Origin: Pseudomonadota bacterium
Lineage (GTDB): Bacteria; Pseudomonadota; Alphaproteobacteria; Parvibaculales; Parvibaculaceae
DNA: 22,887 nt
Direction: 5' to 3'
Assembly (NCBI GenBank): GCA_021780275.1
Contig: JAJXZC010000409.1
Coordinates: 1-22,887 of the forward strand
A program made the position numbers and the translations under genes. Numbering within the stretch: position 1 is the stretch's first letter; each line of letters opens with the position of its first letter. Below are positions 15,419 to 22,887 of this stretch, one piece after another. The notes beneath the pieces are model-generated. The model saw nothing but the letters and a program-made list of their open reading frames with translations. It did not search any database and had not been told where the DNA came from.

Positions 15419-15667
15419 GTACTCTCACCGAGGCTTTTCGCTCCGATGTGCAGCATCTGGGGGCGATCTGGGAAATGGCGCGGGTGGCGTTTGTGCCCTC
15501 GCTTCGCGGCTATGAATGGGCCCCGGGGAGCAAAAGCGCAAGATTTATCTTCCCAGCCCACGCCCCGCTGGCGGGAGTCCGCCGATTATCGGAGCTTCGC
15601 GGCGTGAAGCGCGATAGGGTTGAAACTTAGAGGTGGGCGCTTCCGCGCCGCCCGACAGGAGATCGAA

Positions 15668-15805
15668 TTGGCCAAAGGTCAGAAGAAGAGCACAAGAGAA
15701 GCGAAGAAGCCGAAACAGGACAAGAAGAAGGTCGAAGTGACCGCTTCCCCCTTTGCGAATGCGACCGGCAGCAAGACGGCCGGCGCGCCGAAGGGCCGCA
15801 AGTAA
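15668..15805 (+). CDS. small basic protein, 45 residues, TTG start
   Basis: AGGAG followed by six bases and TTG opens the product (M/L)AKGQKKSTREAKKPKQDKK...GAPKGRK. Roughly one third of the residues are Lys or Arg, and a AKGQK-S-REA-KPK pattern is one I recall from short conserved alphaproteobacterial proteins of unknown role. The frame is open upstream, but that part lacks a ribosome binding site. A strong terminator follows 15 bases after the stop, which supports a real transcript ending here. It may bind nucleic acid, by charge alone. Confidence 0.65.
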   Translation: MAKGQKKSTREAKKPKQDKKKVEVTASPFANATGSKTAGAPKGRK

Positions 15806-15820
15806 TCTCCGCCAATGATG

Positions 15821-15854
15821 AAAAGGGCCGGTTGCGATGAGCACCGGCCCTTTT
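15821..15854. terminator. bidirectional intrinsic terminator
   Basis: AAAAGGGCCGGT (15821-15832) pairs perfectly with ACCGGCCCTTTT (15843-15854) around a 10-base loop. A/T runs on both sides let it serve the small basic gene (plus) and the acyl-CoA dehydrogenase (minus). Confidence 0.9.
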
Positions 15855-15873
15855 CCATGTCTGCCGCTTCGCT

Positions 15874-17037
15874 TCAGGCGGAGCGCAGGTCGATGAGCGA
15901 TCGCGCGATGATGTTCCGGTGCGTTTCGTTGGTGCCCGAATAGATGCTTGCCGCACGAGTGCTGAAATATTTCCGGGTCGCATGGGCGGCCTCGTCGGCA
16001 AGCGGCGACGCATTGCCGTTGAGATGGCCCGCCACGGCGCCATATGGGCCCGCCGCCTCGATCCCGAGTTCCGTGATGCGCTGGTGCAGCTCGCTCGCCA
16101 TGGATTTCATCAGCGAGGAAGCGATCTCGTCGTCGCCGGAAAGCCGTCCTTCGGTCAGCAGCCGCAATTCGAAACTCTCGAAACTGCGAATGTCGATTTC
16201 GACGGCGCTGCGGCGAAGGCAGATCTCGTCCGGCATGTCGCGATCGAGCGCGATCAGGCGCTCCACGCCCCGGAAGGCGCGCCGCAGCAAGCCGCTCGTC
16301 GTGTTGTTTGAACGCGCAAAGCGCATGAGCTGTTTGGCGACGGACCAGCCATCGCCCTCGATCCCGATGCGGTTTGCCATCGGCACCCGCACATCGTCGA
16401 AAAAGACCTGGTTGAATTCGTGTTCACCGTCGAAGCCGATGATGGGCTCGACCTTTATCCCGGGCGTATCCATGTCGATGAGAAGAAAGGTGATGCCTTC
16501 CTGCGGCCGCGCGCCTTGCGACGTGCGCATCAGCGCGAACATGCGGTTCGCGTGGTGCGCGCCGGTGGTCCAGATCTTCGAGCCGTTGACGACGTAATGG
16601 TCGCCATCCGCATCGGCGCGGGTCTTGATCGCCGCGAGATCGGAGCCCGCGCCCGGTTCGGAGAATCCCTGGCACCAGAGATCGTCGCCGGTGAGGATCG
16701 GCTTGAGGTAGCAATCGCGCTGCTTCTGTGTTCCCGCCGCGATCAGCAGCGGTCCGATGCTGCGCATTCCCGTGGCGAAAAGGATCGGCGCGTCGTTGGC
16801 GGCGCACTCCTGATCGAAGAGAAAGCGTTGACGCGCCGTCCAGCCGGTGCCGCCATGGGCGACAGGCCAGGCGGGCGCGATCCAGCTGCGCTCATACAGA
16901 CGCCGGTGCCAGACGCGGCAGGCGCCGATCTGCGAATGCGTACCGACCGTCCGGCGCCCGGCGGCGCGGAGCTCCGGCGTGAGTTTCTCGGCGAGGAAAG
17001 CGCGTATCTCCGCGAGAAATCCCTCTTCCTCCTCCAT
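15874..17037 (-). CDS. acyl-CoA dehydrogenase family protein
   Basis: 387 residues. FAD-binding signatures are WCQGFSEPGAGSDLAAIKTRA near residue 130 and GSKIWTTGAHHANRMF near 160, with IYSGTNETHRNIIARSL at the C-terminus. The position of the classical catalytic Glu (YEGT in medium-chain enzymes) is Ser, as in subfamilies where the base lies elsewhere. It introduces an alpha-beta double bond into an acyl-CoA, with electron-transfer flavoprotein as acceptor; chain specificity is unknown. The ATG at 17037 begins MEEEEGFLAEIRAFL, the normal N-terminal helix. The open frame continues upstream to 17250 but that part looks non-coding and overlaps the heat-shock promoter. Monocistronic between terminator and divergent hsp20. 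Confidence 0.88.
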   Translation of the reverse strand: MEEEEGFLAEIRAFLAEKLTPELRAAGRRTVGTHSQIGACRVWHRRLYERSWIAPAWPVAHGGTGWTARQRFLFDQECAANDAPILFATGMRSIGPLLIAAGTQKQRDCYLKPILTGDDLWCQGFSEPGAGSDLAAIKTRADADGDHYVVNGSKIWTTGAHHANRMFALMRTSQGARPQEGITFLLIDMDTPGIKVEPIIGFDGEHEFNQVFFDDVRVPMANRIGIEGDGWSVAKQLMRFARSNNTTSGLLRRAFRGVERLIALDRDMPDEICLRRSAVEIDIRSFESFELRLLTEGRLSGDDEIASSLMKSMASELHQRITELGIEAAGPYGAVAGHLNGNASPLADEAAHATRKYFSTRAASIYSGTNETHRNIIARSLIDLRSA

Positions 17038-17214
17038 TGGGGCTACTTTCTTGAATTGCTTGTTGCCGCAAGGCTGCGCCCCCTGTGGCCGCGCCGGAAC
17101 GCGACAAGTGGTCGCCGTCGATCCCCGCGCCTGAGGCATGATGACGCAAAAAGCCGGCTCGTCGGCATTCGCGGTGGCGAGGATTTTGAGCCTTCGGCTC
17201 GCCAGCGTGAGCCG

Positions 17215-17243
17215 CTTGCAACAGCGCCCGCTAATCCCCACAT
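17215..17243 (+). promoter_or_regulatory. sigma-32 (RpoH)-type heat-shock promoter
   Basis: CTTGCAA (17215-17221), 14 bases, then CCCCACAT (17236-17243) closely fits the sigma-32 consensus CTTGAAA-N11-16-CCCCATNT. It lies about 105 bases upstream of the small heat-shock gene, leaving a leader of roughly 100 bases. This accounts for most of the gene-free stretch 17038-17348. Confidence 0.65.
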
Positions 17244-17348
17244 TGAGCACAAGCGGTGCCGTAAAGGGCCGCCAGGCTCGGTGGCGAGGCTGCCGGGCCG
17301 GATGTAACCGGGTCGCTTTTGAAAGGGCTTTGGCGAAAGGGTTTGGTG

Positions 17349-17798
17349 ATGACGCGCATGGTGCAGTTCAACAGCCCGTTCCTGCTCGGCTTCGACGAGA
17401 TGGAACGACTGCTCGAACAGGTCGCCAAGGGGTCCGACGGCTATCCTCCCTATAATGTGGAGGATGTGACGCGGATCGAGGGCGAGACGCCGAAACGGGT
17501 GCTGCGCATCACGCTGGCCGTCGCCGGCTTTGCACGCGACGAGCTTTCGGTCACCGTCGAGGACAATCAGCTCGTCATTCGCGGACGCAAGCGCGAGGAT
17601 GAGGGCCGCGTCTATCTCTATCGCGGCATCGCAGCGCGGCAGTTCCAGCGCGCTTTCGTTCTGGCCGAGGGAATCGATGTCGGAGAGGCGAGGCTCGACA
17701 ATGGCCTCCTCGCGATCGACCTCATAAGGCCGGAACCGTCGAAGCTGGTGCGCCAGATTGAAATTGGAGAGGGCGTATCGTCCGCCCCGGCTACGTAA
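17349..17798 (+). CDS. ibpA: small heat-shock protein, Hsp20/IbpA family
   Basis: 149 residues with an alpha-crystallin domain (residues ~40-135): TPKRVLRITLAVAGFARDELSVTVED, QLVIRGRKRED and ARLDNGLLAIDLIRPEP. The N-terminus MTRMVQFNSPFLLGFDEMERLLEQ is the class A alphaproteobacterial form. It is an ATP-independent chaperone that holds unfolding proteins. The ATG at 17349 is preceded by AAAGGG. The sigma-32-like promoter upstream and the DUF1150 gene 56 bases downstream form the usual arrangement for this class. The symbol denotes the family; paralogues (hspA etc.) are common. Confidence 0.9.
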   Translation: MTRMVQFNSPFLLGFDEMERLLEQVAKGSDGYPPYNVEDVTRIEGETPKRVLRITLAVAGFARDELSVTVEDNQLVIRGRKREDEGRVYLYRGIAARQFQRAFVLAEGIDVGEARLDNGLLAIDLIRPEPSKLVRQIEIGEGVSSAPAT

Positions 17799-17854
17799 AG
17801 ACGACCAGTGACGTCCGTTGCCTCAGAAGAGGGACGGCGCGAAAGGAGCGTAAA

Positions 17855-18154
17855 ATGCGTAACGACAAAGAAGAATTCGACATTGAAGGCCAGAGCGGAT
17901 GGGGTACGCAGGACCTGCGCCATCTGACGCCGGAACTCTTCGCCAATGTCGGCATGCCCAACATTGTCTATGTGCGCGAAGTGCTCGCGGGCGAGCTGGC
18001 CAGCGACCTCGGTTCCGAGATTGATGTTCCCGCCGATACGAAGCTCTACGCTGTCCATGCCGCGAATGGCGACCGCATGGCGGTCCTGGATAACCGCGAT
18101 GCCGCTTTTGCAGGTGCGCGCCAGTACGATCTGGAGCCGCTCAGCGTCCATTAA
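17855..18154 (+). CDS. DUF1150 family protein
   Basis: 99 residues with the core LTPELFANVGMPNIVYVREV and LYAVHAANGDRMAVLDNRDAA, which I recognise as DUF1150, small cytoplasmic proteins of unknown function commonly encoded next to hsp20 in alphaproteobacteria. AAGGAG lies seven bases before the ATG. It is co-directional with hsp20 and followed by a strong terminator, so it is likely part of the same heat-induced transcript. Confidence 0.88.
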   Translation: MRNDKEEFDIEGQSGWGTQDLRHLTPELFANVGMPNIVYVREVLAGELASDLGSEIDVPADTKLYAVHAANGDRMAVLDNRDAAFAGARQYDLEPLSVH

Positions 18155-18177
18155 GGGCGACGACCGGCCAGTCAAAG

Positions 18178-18209
18178 AAAAAGCCCCGATGGAAACACCG
18201 GGGCTTTTT
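18178..18209. terminator. bidirectional intrinsic terminator
   Basis: AAAAAGCCCCG (18178-18188) pairs with CGGGGCTTTTT (18199-18209) around a 10-base loop. It serves the hsp20-DUF1150 transcript (plus) and the ptsN end of the rpoN block (minus). Confidence 0.92.
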
Positions 18210-18225
18210 TGTTGGGGCGGGCGCC

Positions 18226-18690
18226 TCAGGCCGCGTGGGTCGCCACCGGTTCCGTAAGGATCGCGAAGAGAGCCGCCGGATCGTCGCTTGCGCGGAGCTT
18301 TTCGACGACCGCAGCGTTACGCAGCAGCCGCGAGATGCGCGCCAGCGCTTTCAGATGGTCGGCGCCTGCGGTTTCCGGCGCGAGCAGCAGGAAGACGAGA
18401 TCGACCGGCTGGTCGTCAACCGATTCGAAGTCGATCGGCGTTTCCAGGCGCGCGAAAAGCCCATAGAGCTGGGTCAATGGCGCAAGTTTGCCATGAGGAA
18501 TGGCAATGCCCTGGCCGACGCCCGTCGAGCCGAGGCGCTCGCGTTCGAGCAGCGTCTCGAAAATCGCGCGCTCCGACAGGCCCGTCAGCGCGGCTGCGCG
18601 TGCGGATAGCTCCTGCAGCGCTTGCTTTTTGCTGGTGACCTTGAGGTGGCCAATCACCCCCTCGGGCGACACCAGATCTTCAAGCTCCAT
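18226..18690 (-). CDS. ptsN: nitrogen-PTS enzyme IIA(Ntr)
   Basis: 154 residues, start MELEDLVSPEGVIGHLKVTSK, matching the IIA(Ntr) N-terminus. The phosphorylated His is in GIAIPHGKL (near residue 66). It receives phosphate from the PtsP-NPr relay and regulates potassium uptake, nitrogen and carbon balance by binding targets, without transporting sugar. The frame is open upstream but the extra residues are not family-like. Third gene after rpoN and hpf, the standard order. Confidence 0.93.
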   Translation of the reverse strand: MELEDLVSPEGVIGHLKVTSKKQALQELSARAAALTGLSERAIFETLLERERLGSTGVGQGIAIPHGKLAPLTQLYGLFARLETPIDFESVDDQPVDLVFLLLAPETAGADHLKALARISRLLRNAAVVEKLRASDDPAALFAILTEPVATHAA

Positions 18691-18772
18691 GGTCCGGTCC
18701 TGTCTTGCGGTTTTACTCAACCCCGGCTCGTCGCGAAGGCGGCGCCCGGGCCCGGCTTTGCCGGTGTATAGA

Positions 18773-19351
18773 TCATGGCTTTGCAGAATCGGTGCCAGCG
18801 TCGATCCAGCCGATATTTCCATCCTCACGCCGATAGACGACGTTCAGTCCGCCCGTCGCGCCGTTGCGGAAGACGACGAACTTCGCGTCGATGAGGTCCA
18901 TCTGCATCACCGCGTCGCCCACGCTGAGGCGCGGGATCGAGGTGGTGCCTTCGGCGATGATCACCGGCTGGGCGTCGGCTGGCACTTCTTCGTGCTCGTC
19001 GCTTGCTTCGATGATGAAGGAGCGGGCGGATTCGACCGGAAGCGCCTGCTTGTCCTTGCTGTGACTCTTGAGGCGGCTCTTGTAGCGGCGCAGGCGCTTG
19101 TCGAGCTTGTCGACCGCGCCATCGAACGACGCATAGGGGTCCGTCGCACGGCCCTGCGTATTGATGTGCATGCCCGAGTTCAGATGCACCGAGCAATCGG
19201 CGCGATACTCGAAGCCTTCTTTCGTAAAGATGACATGCCCGTGGATCGGCTTGTCGAAATATTTCCCGACGCTCTGCTCGAGACGTTCCGTGACATGGGT
19301 GCGGAGCGCATCCCCGACATCGAGATGATGACCGCTGACCTGAACTTGCAT
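18773..19351 (-). CDS. hpf: ribosome hibernation promoting factor, long form
   Basis: 192 residues. The N-terminal S30AE/YfiA domain (MQVQVSGHHLDVGDALRTHV..., to ~110) binds the 30S decoding region. A charged linker and a C-terminal dimerisation domain (SVGDAVMQMDLIDAKFVVFRN..GGLNVVYRREDGNIGWID) follow, which mark the long form that forms 100S ribosome dimers on its own. GGAAAGG precedes the ATG. It follows rpoN after a 313-base gap with its own possible promoter. Confidence 0.94.
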   Translation of the reverse strand: MQVQVSGHHLDVGDALRTHVTERLEQSVGKYFDKPIHGHVIFTKEGFEYRADCSVHLNSGMHINTQGRATDPYASFDGAVDKLDKRLRRYKSRLKSHSKDKQALPVESARSFIIEASDEHEEVPADAQPVIIAEGTTSIPRLSVGDAVMQMDLIDAKFVVFRNGATGGLNVVYRREDGNIGWIDAGTDSAKP

Positions 19352-19664
19352 GGGAGACCTTTCCGGGTCACGTCGCGCTGACTATGGGACGGCTCTTATA
19401 AAGCTGAGCCTTGACGTACCAACCTCTGTATCTCGGTCCGGCTGCCGCGTCATCCCCGGGCGCCGCGTCATCATTGCATCGGCGGCTCATTACGCCGTCA
19501 TCCCCTGTGCGCAGGCCCTTGGCTGCCCCAGGGGGACGTTGAGCGCGTGGCAAACTAGTGGCCCGGTCCGGGGGTGTCAACCAGCTCCTTCCAAGGCAAA
19601 AAAAGCCTTTACTTTCATGGCCATAGTGCAATCAGGCACGGGTTTCAAAGCCCCGCCGCCATGC
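19352..19664. other. rpoN-hpf intergenic region
   Basis: 313 bases without a convincing gene. It holds a possible hpf promoter on the minus strand: TTGGTA (19422-19417), 16 bases, TATAAG (19400-19395). It also holds a short direct repeat, GCCGCGTCATC at 19444-19454 and 19462-19472, with a shortened copy GCCGTCATC at 19494-19502. Only a weak hairpin with the T-run in its loop (19593-19609) lies after rpoN. Confidence 0.5.
19395..19422 (-). promoter_or_regulatory. possible hpf promoter
   Basis: Minus-strand TTGGTA and TATAAG separated by 16 bases, ending 44 bases before the hpf start codon. A separate promoter for hpf is reasonable given the long gap after rpoN. Pattern only. Confidence 0.35.
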
Positions 19665-21209
19665 TCAGGCATAGACCTTCTTGTCCCTCCGGCGCTGGAC
19701 CGAGGAGGGGATGTTCATGGCTTCCCGATACTTTGCGACCGTACGGCGGGCGATGTCGATACCCGACTTTTTCAGGATCTCGACGATATTGTCGTCGGAG
19801 AGAACAGCGTCCGGCAGTTCCGCCTCGATCAGTTCCTTGATGCGGTGGCGCACCGCTTCGGCCGAATGCGCCTCGCCGCCTTCGCTCGATGCGATCGAGG
19901 AGGTGAAGAAATATTTCATCTCGAAAATGCCGCGCGGTGTCGCGATGTACTTGTTCGCCGTAACGCGGGAGACGGTGGATTCATGCATCGAGATCGCGTC
20001 GGCCACCGTCTTCAGGTTGAGCGGCCGGAGATACTGGATGCCATGCATCAGGAAGGCGTCCTGCTGGCGAACGATTTCGGAGGCGACCTTGAGAATGGTG
20101 CGGGCGCGCTGGTCGAGGCTTTTGACGAGCCAGTTCGCATTGTTGAGGCATTCCGACAGGTAGGACTTGGCCTTGGGGTCGGCGGAGAACTTGCTCACCT
20201 CGGCGTAGTATTGCTGGTTCACGAGCACGCGGGGCAGCGTCTCCGAATTCAGTTCGATGGCCCAGCTTCCGTCGGCGCGCTGGCGCACGAAGACATCGGG
20301 AATGACCGGCACCACGGGCTCGTTGCCGAAGGCGAGGCCGGGCTTCGGATTGCAGCCGCGTATATCCTCCACCATGCCCGCGATGTCCTCGCGGTCGGCA
20401 TTGCAGAGCTTCATCAGGAGATCGAGGTCGCGCCGTGCGAAGAGTTCGAGATGATCGAGGAATATCTGCATGGTCGGATCGAGGCGGTCGCGTTCCTTGA
20501 GCTGGATCGCGAGGCATTCCTTGAGACTGCGCGCGCAGATGCCTGCCGGATCGAATGTCTGGAGCGTCGCAAGCACCGTCTCGACATCCGCGAGCGGCGC
20601 GCCGAGCCGGTCGGCAATCTCCGACAGGTCGGTCGTGATGTAGCCCGCCTCGTTGACCTGATCGATCAGATAGGCGCCGATCATGCGCTGGCGCTCGTCC
20701 TTGATCGCCATGTTGAGCTGTTCGGTCAGATGCTCGGAGAGCGTTGCCTCGCGCGTCAGGGTCGACTCGAAGCCGAGTTCGCCGTCGCCGCCCCCGCCTC
20801 CGCCGCCATTGCGGAGGTTCTGCCAGTCCGAGCCCTGCATGCCCGGCGTTTCCGCCGCCACATCATTCGCGGCGTCGCTGCGGCTCTCATCGGCATAGAC
20901 ATTGTCGTAATCGGTATCGAGATCGCCGTCGCGGGAAGGCAGTGGCCCGTCGTCGCTCAACGTCAGCGCGGTTTCGTTCGTCGGCGCCGGCTCGAAGTCT
21001 CCATCGGCTTCACGCGTGTCGACGGATCGCTCGGTGATTTCGGGTTCGGCGACATTGGCTTCGAGCAGCGGATTGCGCTCGAGTTCCTGCTCGACATAGT
21101 CGGCAAGTTCGAGATTCGAAAGCTGCAGCAGCTTGATTGCCTGCTGCAACTGCGGAGTCATCACCAGAGCCTGGCCCTGGCGGAGTTCCAGCCGCGGTCC
21201 TAGCGCCAT
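19665..21209 (-). CDS. rpoN: RNA polymerase sigma-54 factor
   Basis: 514 residues. Region I opens LELRQGQALVMTPQLQQAIKLLQLSNLELADYVEQELERNPLLE, which binds enhancer ATPases and core. An acidic region II of ~100 residues includes a glycine run (near residue 137). The core-binding domain follows, then the helix-turn-helix (ESTVSRVTANKYIATPRGIFEMKYFF) and the RpoN box ARRTVAKYRE near the C-terminus, which reads the -24 promoter element. It directs nitrogen and other regulons. The start codon has a poor ribosome binding site 30 bases after lptB, suggesting coupling to that gene. Confidence 0.97.
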   Translation of the reverse strand: MALGPRLELRQGQALVMTPQLQQAIKLLQLSNLELADYVEQELERNPLLEANVAEPEITERSVDTREADGDFEPAPTNETALTLSDDGPLPSRDGDLDTDYDNVYADESRSDAANDVAAETPGMQGSDWQNLRNGGGGGGGDGELGFESTLTREATLSEHLTEQLNMAIKDERQRMIGAYLIDQVNEAGYITTDLSEIADRLGAPLADVETVLATLQTFDPAGICARSLKECLAIQLKERDRLDPTMQIFLDHLELFARRDLDLLMKLCNADREDIAGMVEDIRGCNPKPGLAFGNEPVVPVIPDVFVRQRADGSWAIELNSETLPRVLVNQQYYAEVSKFSADPKAKSYLSECLNNANWLVKSLDQRARTILKVASEIVRQQDAFLMHGIQYLRPLNLKTVADAISMHESTVSRVTANKYIATPRGIFEMKYFFTSSIASSEGGEAHSAEAVRHRIKELIEAELPDAVLSDDNIVEILKKSGIDIARRTVAKYREAMNIPSSVQRRRDKKVYA

Positions 21210-21239
21210 ATGTGATGCGGCCCCATGCCCGTTACGCCA

Positions 21240-22025
21240 CTAAAGAGAGAAACGTTCGCCGAGATAGAGGCGACGGACGTCTTCGTTACCTACGATTTCG
21301 GAGGGTTCGCCCTCCATCAGCACATGCCCGTCATGGATGATGACGGCGCGGTCGATCAGTTCCAGCGTCTCGCGCACATTGTGGTCGGTGATGAGAACGC
21401 CGATGCCACGATCCTTCAAATGTGCGACGAGATCGCGAATGTCCCCGATGGCGATCGGGTCGATGCCTGCGAATGGTTCGTCGAGCAGCATGAAGGAGGG
21501 TTGGGTTGCGAGCGCTCGCGCGATTTCGACGCGCCGCCTTTCGCCGCCCGACAGCGCCACCGATGGCGTGCGCCGGAGATGCGTGATCGAGAATTCGGCC
21601 AGCAGATCGTCCAGCGTCGCCTCGCGGCGGTCGCGGTCGCTTTCGATCACTTCGAGGACGGCGCGGATATTCTGTTCGACGGTGAGGCCGCGAAAGATCG
21701 AGGCTTCCTGCGGCAGATAGCCGATGCCGAGCCGCGCCCGGCGATACATGGGCAGGCTGGTGATGTCGCTGCCGTCGAGCGAGATCGAACCGTAATCCGG
21801 CGCGATAAGCCCGGTGATCATGTAGAAAACGGTGGTTTTACCCGCGCCATTGGGGCCAAGCAGGCCGACGGCCTCGCCCCGGCGCACGTCGAAGCTCACC
21901 CCACGCACGACGGGCCGGCGCCGAAAGCTCTTGCCGATCTTCTCGACCGAGAGGCCTGGATTGCTCGCAACGAGGCGCGGCCCCTCATGGGACCTGGTCT
22001 CCAGGGTTGCGGCGCGGCTCTGCAT
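21240..22025 (-). CDS. lptB: LPS export ABC transporter ATP-binding protein
   Basis: 261 residues. Walker A is GPNGAGKTT, the signature LSGGERRRVEIARAL, Walker B FMLLDEPFAGIDP, and the switch His is in ITDHNVRET, all characteristic of LptB. It powers LPS extraction from the inner membrane by LptFG. There is an N-terminal extension of ~24 residues before LSVEKIGKSF; an internal start is possible but no better site is evident. Lies between lptA and rpoN as in other alphaproteobacteria. Confidence 0.96.
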   Translation of the reverse strand: MQSRAATLETRSHEGPRLVASNPGLSVEKIGKSFRRRPVVRGVSFDVRRGEAVGLLGPNGAGKTTVFYMITGLIAPDYGSISLDGSDITSLPMYRRARLGIGYLPQEASIFRGLTVEQNIRAVLEVIESDRDRREATLDDLLAEFSITHLRRTPSVALSGGERRRVEIARALATQPSFMLLDEPFAGIDPIAIGDIRDLVAHLKDRGIGVLITDHNVRETLELIDRAVIIHDGHVLMEGEPSEIVGNEDVRRLYLGERFSL

Positions 22026-22107
22026 GGGTCGTCCTCACTCATTCGCCATCATCTGATAGCACTTGGCATTAAATTTGTATGAAATGAGGCCTTTTACCAG
22101 CTTTCTT

Positions 22108-22704
22108 TTATTTTTTCTCTTTCGGCGGGGGCTGGAAGAGGGCCTTGACGCGCCCGGTTGCGCCGGTTTTTGCGGTTCCGGCCTCGGCGCCGCCGATGAT
22201 CTTGCTCCTGCCGGTGGCGAGGTCGATGGTCAGCTTCGTGCCCCGGATGACGTTCTTGCCCTGGCGCAGCACCACCTTGTCGCCCATCAGAATGTTGCGC
22301 TTGGCGACTACATAGCGCGCCCAGTCGCCATCCGCGGACTGGTCGTCCTTCGACATGACATGGACATTGCCGGTCGCGACGATTTCCTGGATCTGGGTCT
22401 TGCCGCCGGTGCCCTGGGCGTAGCTCGCCTTGAGGCGATCCGAGCGGAGCTTCATGCCGCCCTGGGTCGCGACCACATTGCCGATGAAGGTCGCCTGATG
22501 CTGCTGGTCCTGAACTTCCAGCGAATCGGACTCGATTTCGATGGGCGCGTCGGGATTGGTGGCAAAGCCGCTCAGCGGGTCGCGGGGGGCGCCCTCGGCG
22601 GCCCGGGCCGGGGCGCCGAAGGCGAAGCTCATGCCGATGAGAAGGGTGGCGCAGGCGATAGCCTGAATTTGGCGAATGGCGCCCTGCCTCGGTGCTCCGG
22701 TCAT
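22108..22704 (-). CDS. lptA: LPS transport periplasmic protein LptA
   Basis: 198 residues: signal peptide to about residue 36 (cleavage near ARA), then the OstA-like domain (IEIESDSLEVQDQQHQATFIGNVVATQGGMKLRSDRLKASY) that forms the periplasmic bridge for LPS. The basic C-terminal tail ends PPPKEKK. The ATG overlaps the stop of lptC (TGATG) with GGGG eight bases upstream; a GTG one codon earlier is possible. Confidence 0.94.
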   Translation of the reverse strand: MTGAPRQGAIRQIQAIACATLLIGMSFAFGAPARAAEGAPRDPLSGFATNPDAPIEIESDSLEVQDQQHQATFIGNVVATQGGMKLRSDRLKASYAQGTGGKTQIQEIVATGNVHVMSKDDQSADGDWARYVVAKRNILMGDKVVLRQGKNVIRGTKLTIDLATGRSKIIGGAEAGTAKTGATGRVKALFQPPPKEKK

Positions 22705-22887
22705 CACTGCTTCCCCTTACCCTCTTGCCCGTAGATTCGAACTTTGACGCGGCCCTTGAAGTGGAGCGTCCGGTTGGCATTGTCGGCCGTCATGCTGTCC
22801 GCGCGCAACGTGCCGAGCGGCCCATGCCCTTCGACGGGCGTGCTGCTGGAGACGGTGCCTTTGCGGAAATCGACCACGACCGAGGTG
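22704..22887 (-). CDS. lptC: LPS export protein LptC, C-terminal end only
   Basis: The last 60 residues are visible and the start lies beyond the right edge. The segment GPLGTLRADSMTADNANRTLHFKGRVKVRIYG fits the C-terminal beta-jellyroll of LptC, which passes LPS from LptFG to LptA. The stop overlaps the lptA start by one base, and gene order supports the call. Confidence 0.85.
   Translation of the reverse strand, partial: TSVVVDFRKGTVSSSTPVEGHGPLGTLRADSMTADNANRTLHFKGRVKVRIYGQEGKGKQ

Noticed and set aside
15570..15592. Overlapping small hairpins GGCGG-GAGT-CCGCC and CCGAT-T-ATCGG
   Set aside because: Short, no T-run and no adjacent coding end; no function can be supported.
17038..17250. Longer N-terminus for the acyl-CoA dehydrogenase
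   Set aside because: The extra residues are Arg/Cys-rich and unlike the family, and the region contains the heat-shock promoter of the divergent gene.
19593..19609. Hairpin AAGGC-A7-GCCTT after rpoN as a terminator
   Set aside because: The A/T run lies in the loop and not after the stem, and the stem is only five pairs.
19350..21203. Plus-strand open frame of 617 codons opposite rpoN
   Set aside because: It mirrors rpoN, starts in the hpf leader and has no recognisable domain.
22063..22734. Plus-strand open frame opposite lptA
   Set aside because: It is antisense to lptA and lptC, both of which are clear from family sequence and gene order.

Overview
The window is high-GC DNA from an alphaproteobacterium. 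The evidence is the conserved block lptC-lptA-lptB-rpoN-hpf-ptsN (minus strand, 18226 to the right edge), which converges on an hsp20 plus DUF1150 pair, together with several small proteins typical of that class. A Parvibaculum-like member of the Hyphomicrobiales would fit, but that is a guess from gene content and not a demonstrated assignment.

Layout. (1) 1-3402: an accessory stretch with a GT4 glycosyltransferase cut by the left edge (minus), a divergent PIG-L-like protein with an altered metal motif (plus), and a polytopic membrane protein (minus). (2) 3488-6753, minus: a five-gene operon in the order B-E-D-A-cytochrome for a tryptophan tryptophylquinone (TTQ) amine dehydrogenase. The light chain matches aralkylamine dehydrogenase (AADH, aau) better than methylamine dehydrogenase (MADH, mau). 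A divergent AraC-family regulator follows at 6904, with a 14-bp palindrome in the shared intergenic region. (3) 8108-13743, plus: an apparent six-gene operon encoding a NitT/TauT-type ABC transporter (binding protein, permease, ATPase), a creatininase-family hydrolase, a GlnT/GmaS-like glutamine synthetase and a NikR-like regulator. (4) 13747-15077, minus: two translationally coupled 2-oxoglutarate/Fe(II) oxygenases. (5) 15230-18154: a small conserved protein, a basic 45-residue protein, an acyl-CoA dehydrogenase, a small heat-shock protein behind a sigma-32-like promoter, and a DUF1150 protein. (6) 18226-22887, minus: the housekeeping block for nitrogen-PTS, ribosome hibernation, sigma-54 and LPS transport.

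The main lead is region 3. The last gene encodes a NikR homologue that keeps the NikR DNA-contact arginine and two nickel-ligand histidines, but has Tyr and Thr where E. coli NikR has His76 and Cys95. About 25 bp upstream of the first gene lies GTATTA-N16-TAATAC, which has exactly the N16 geometry of the E. coli NikR operator (GTATGA-N16-TCATAC). This looks like a self-contained, locally regulated import and amidation system for a small nitrogenous compound, run by a NikR that has probably changed its ligand. The substrate is unknown. Together with the neighbouring TTQ amine dehydrogenase, the region reads as an amine and nitrogen scavenging island.

A second lead is the monohaem cytochrome c at the end of the amine dehydrogenase operon. 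It has no methionine after its CxxCH motif, so its haem ligation must be unusual. No mauG-like dihaem gene is present in the window.

No rRNA, tRNA, insertion sequence or CRISPR array was seen.
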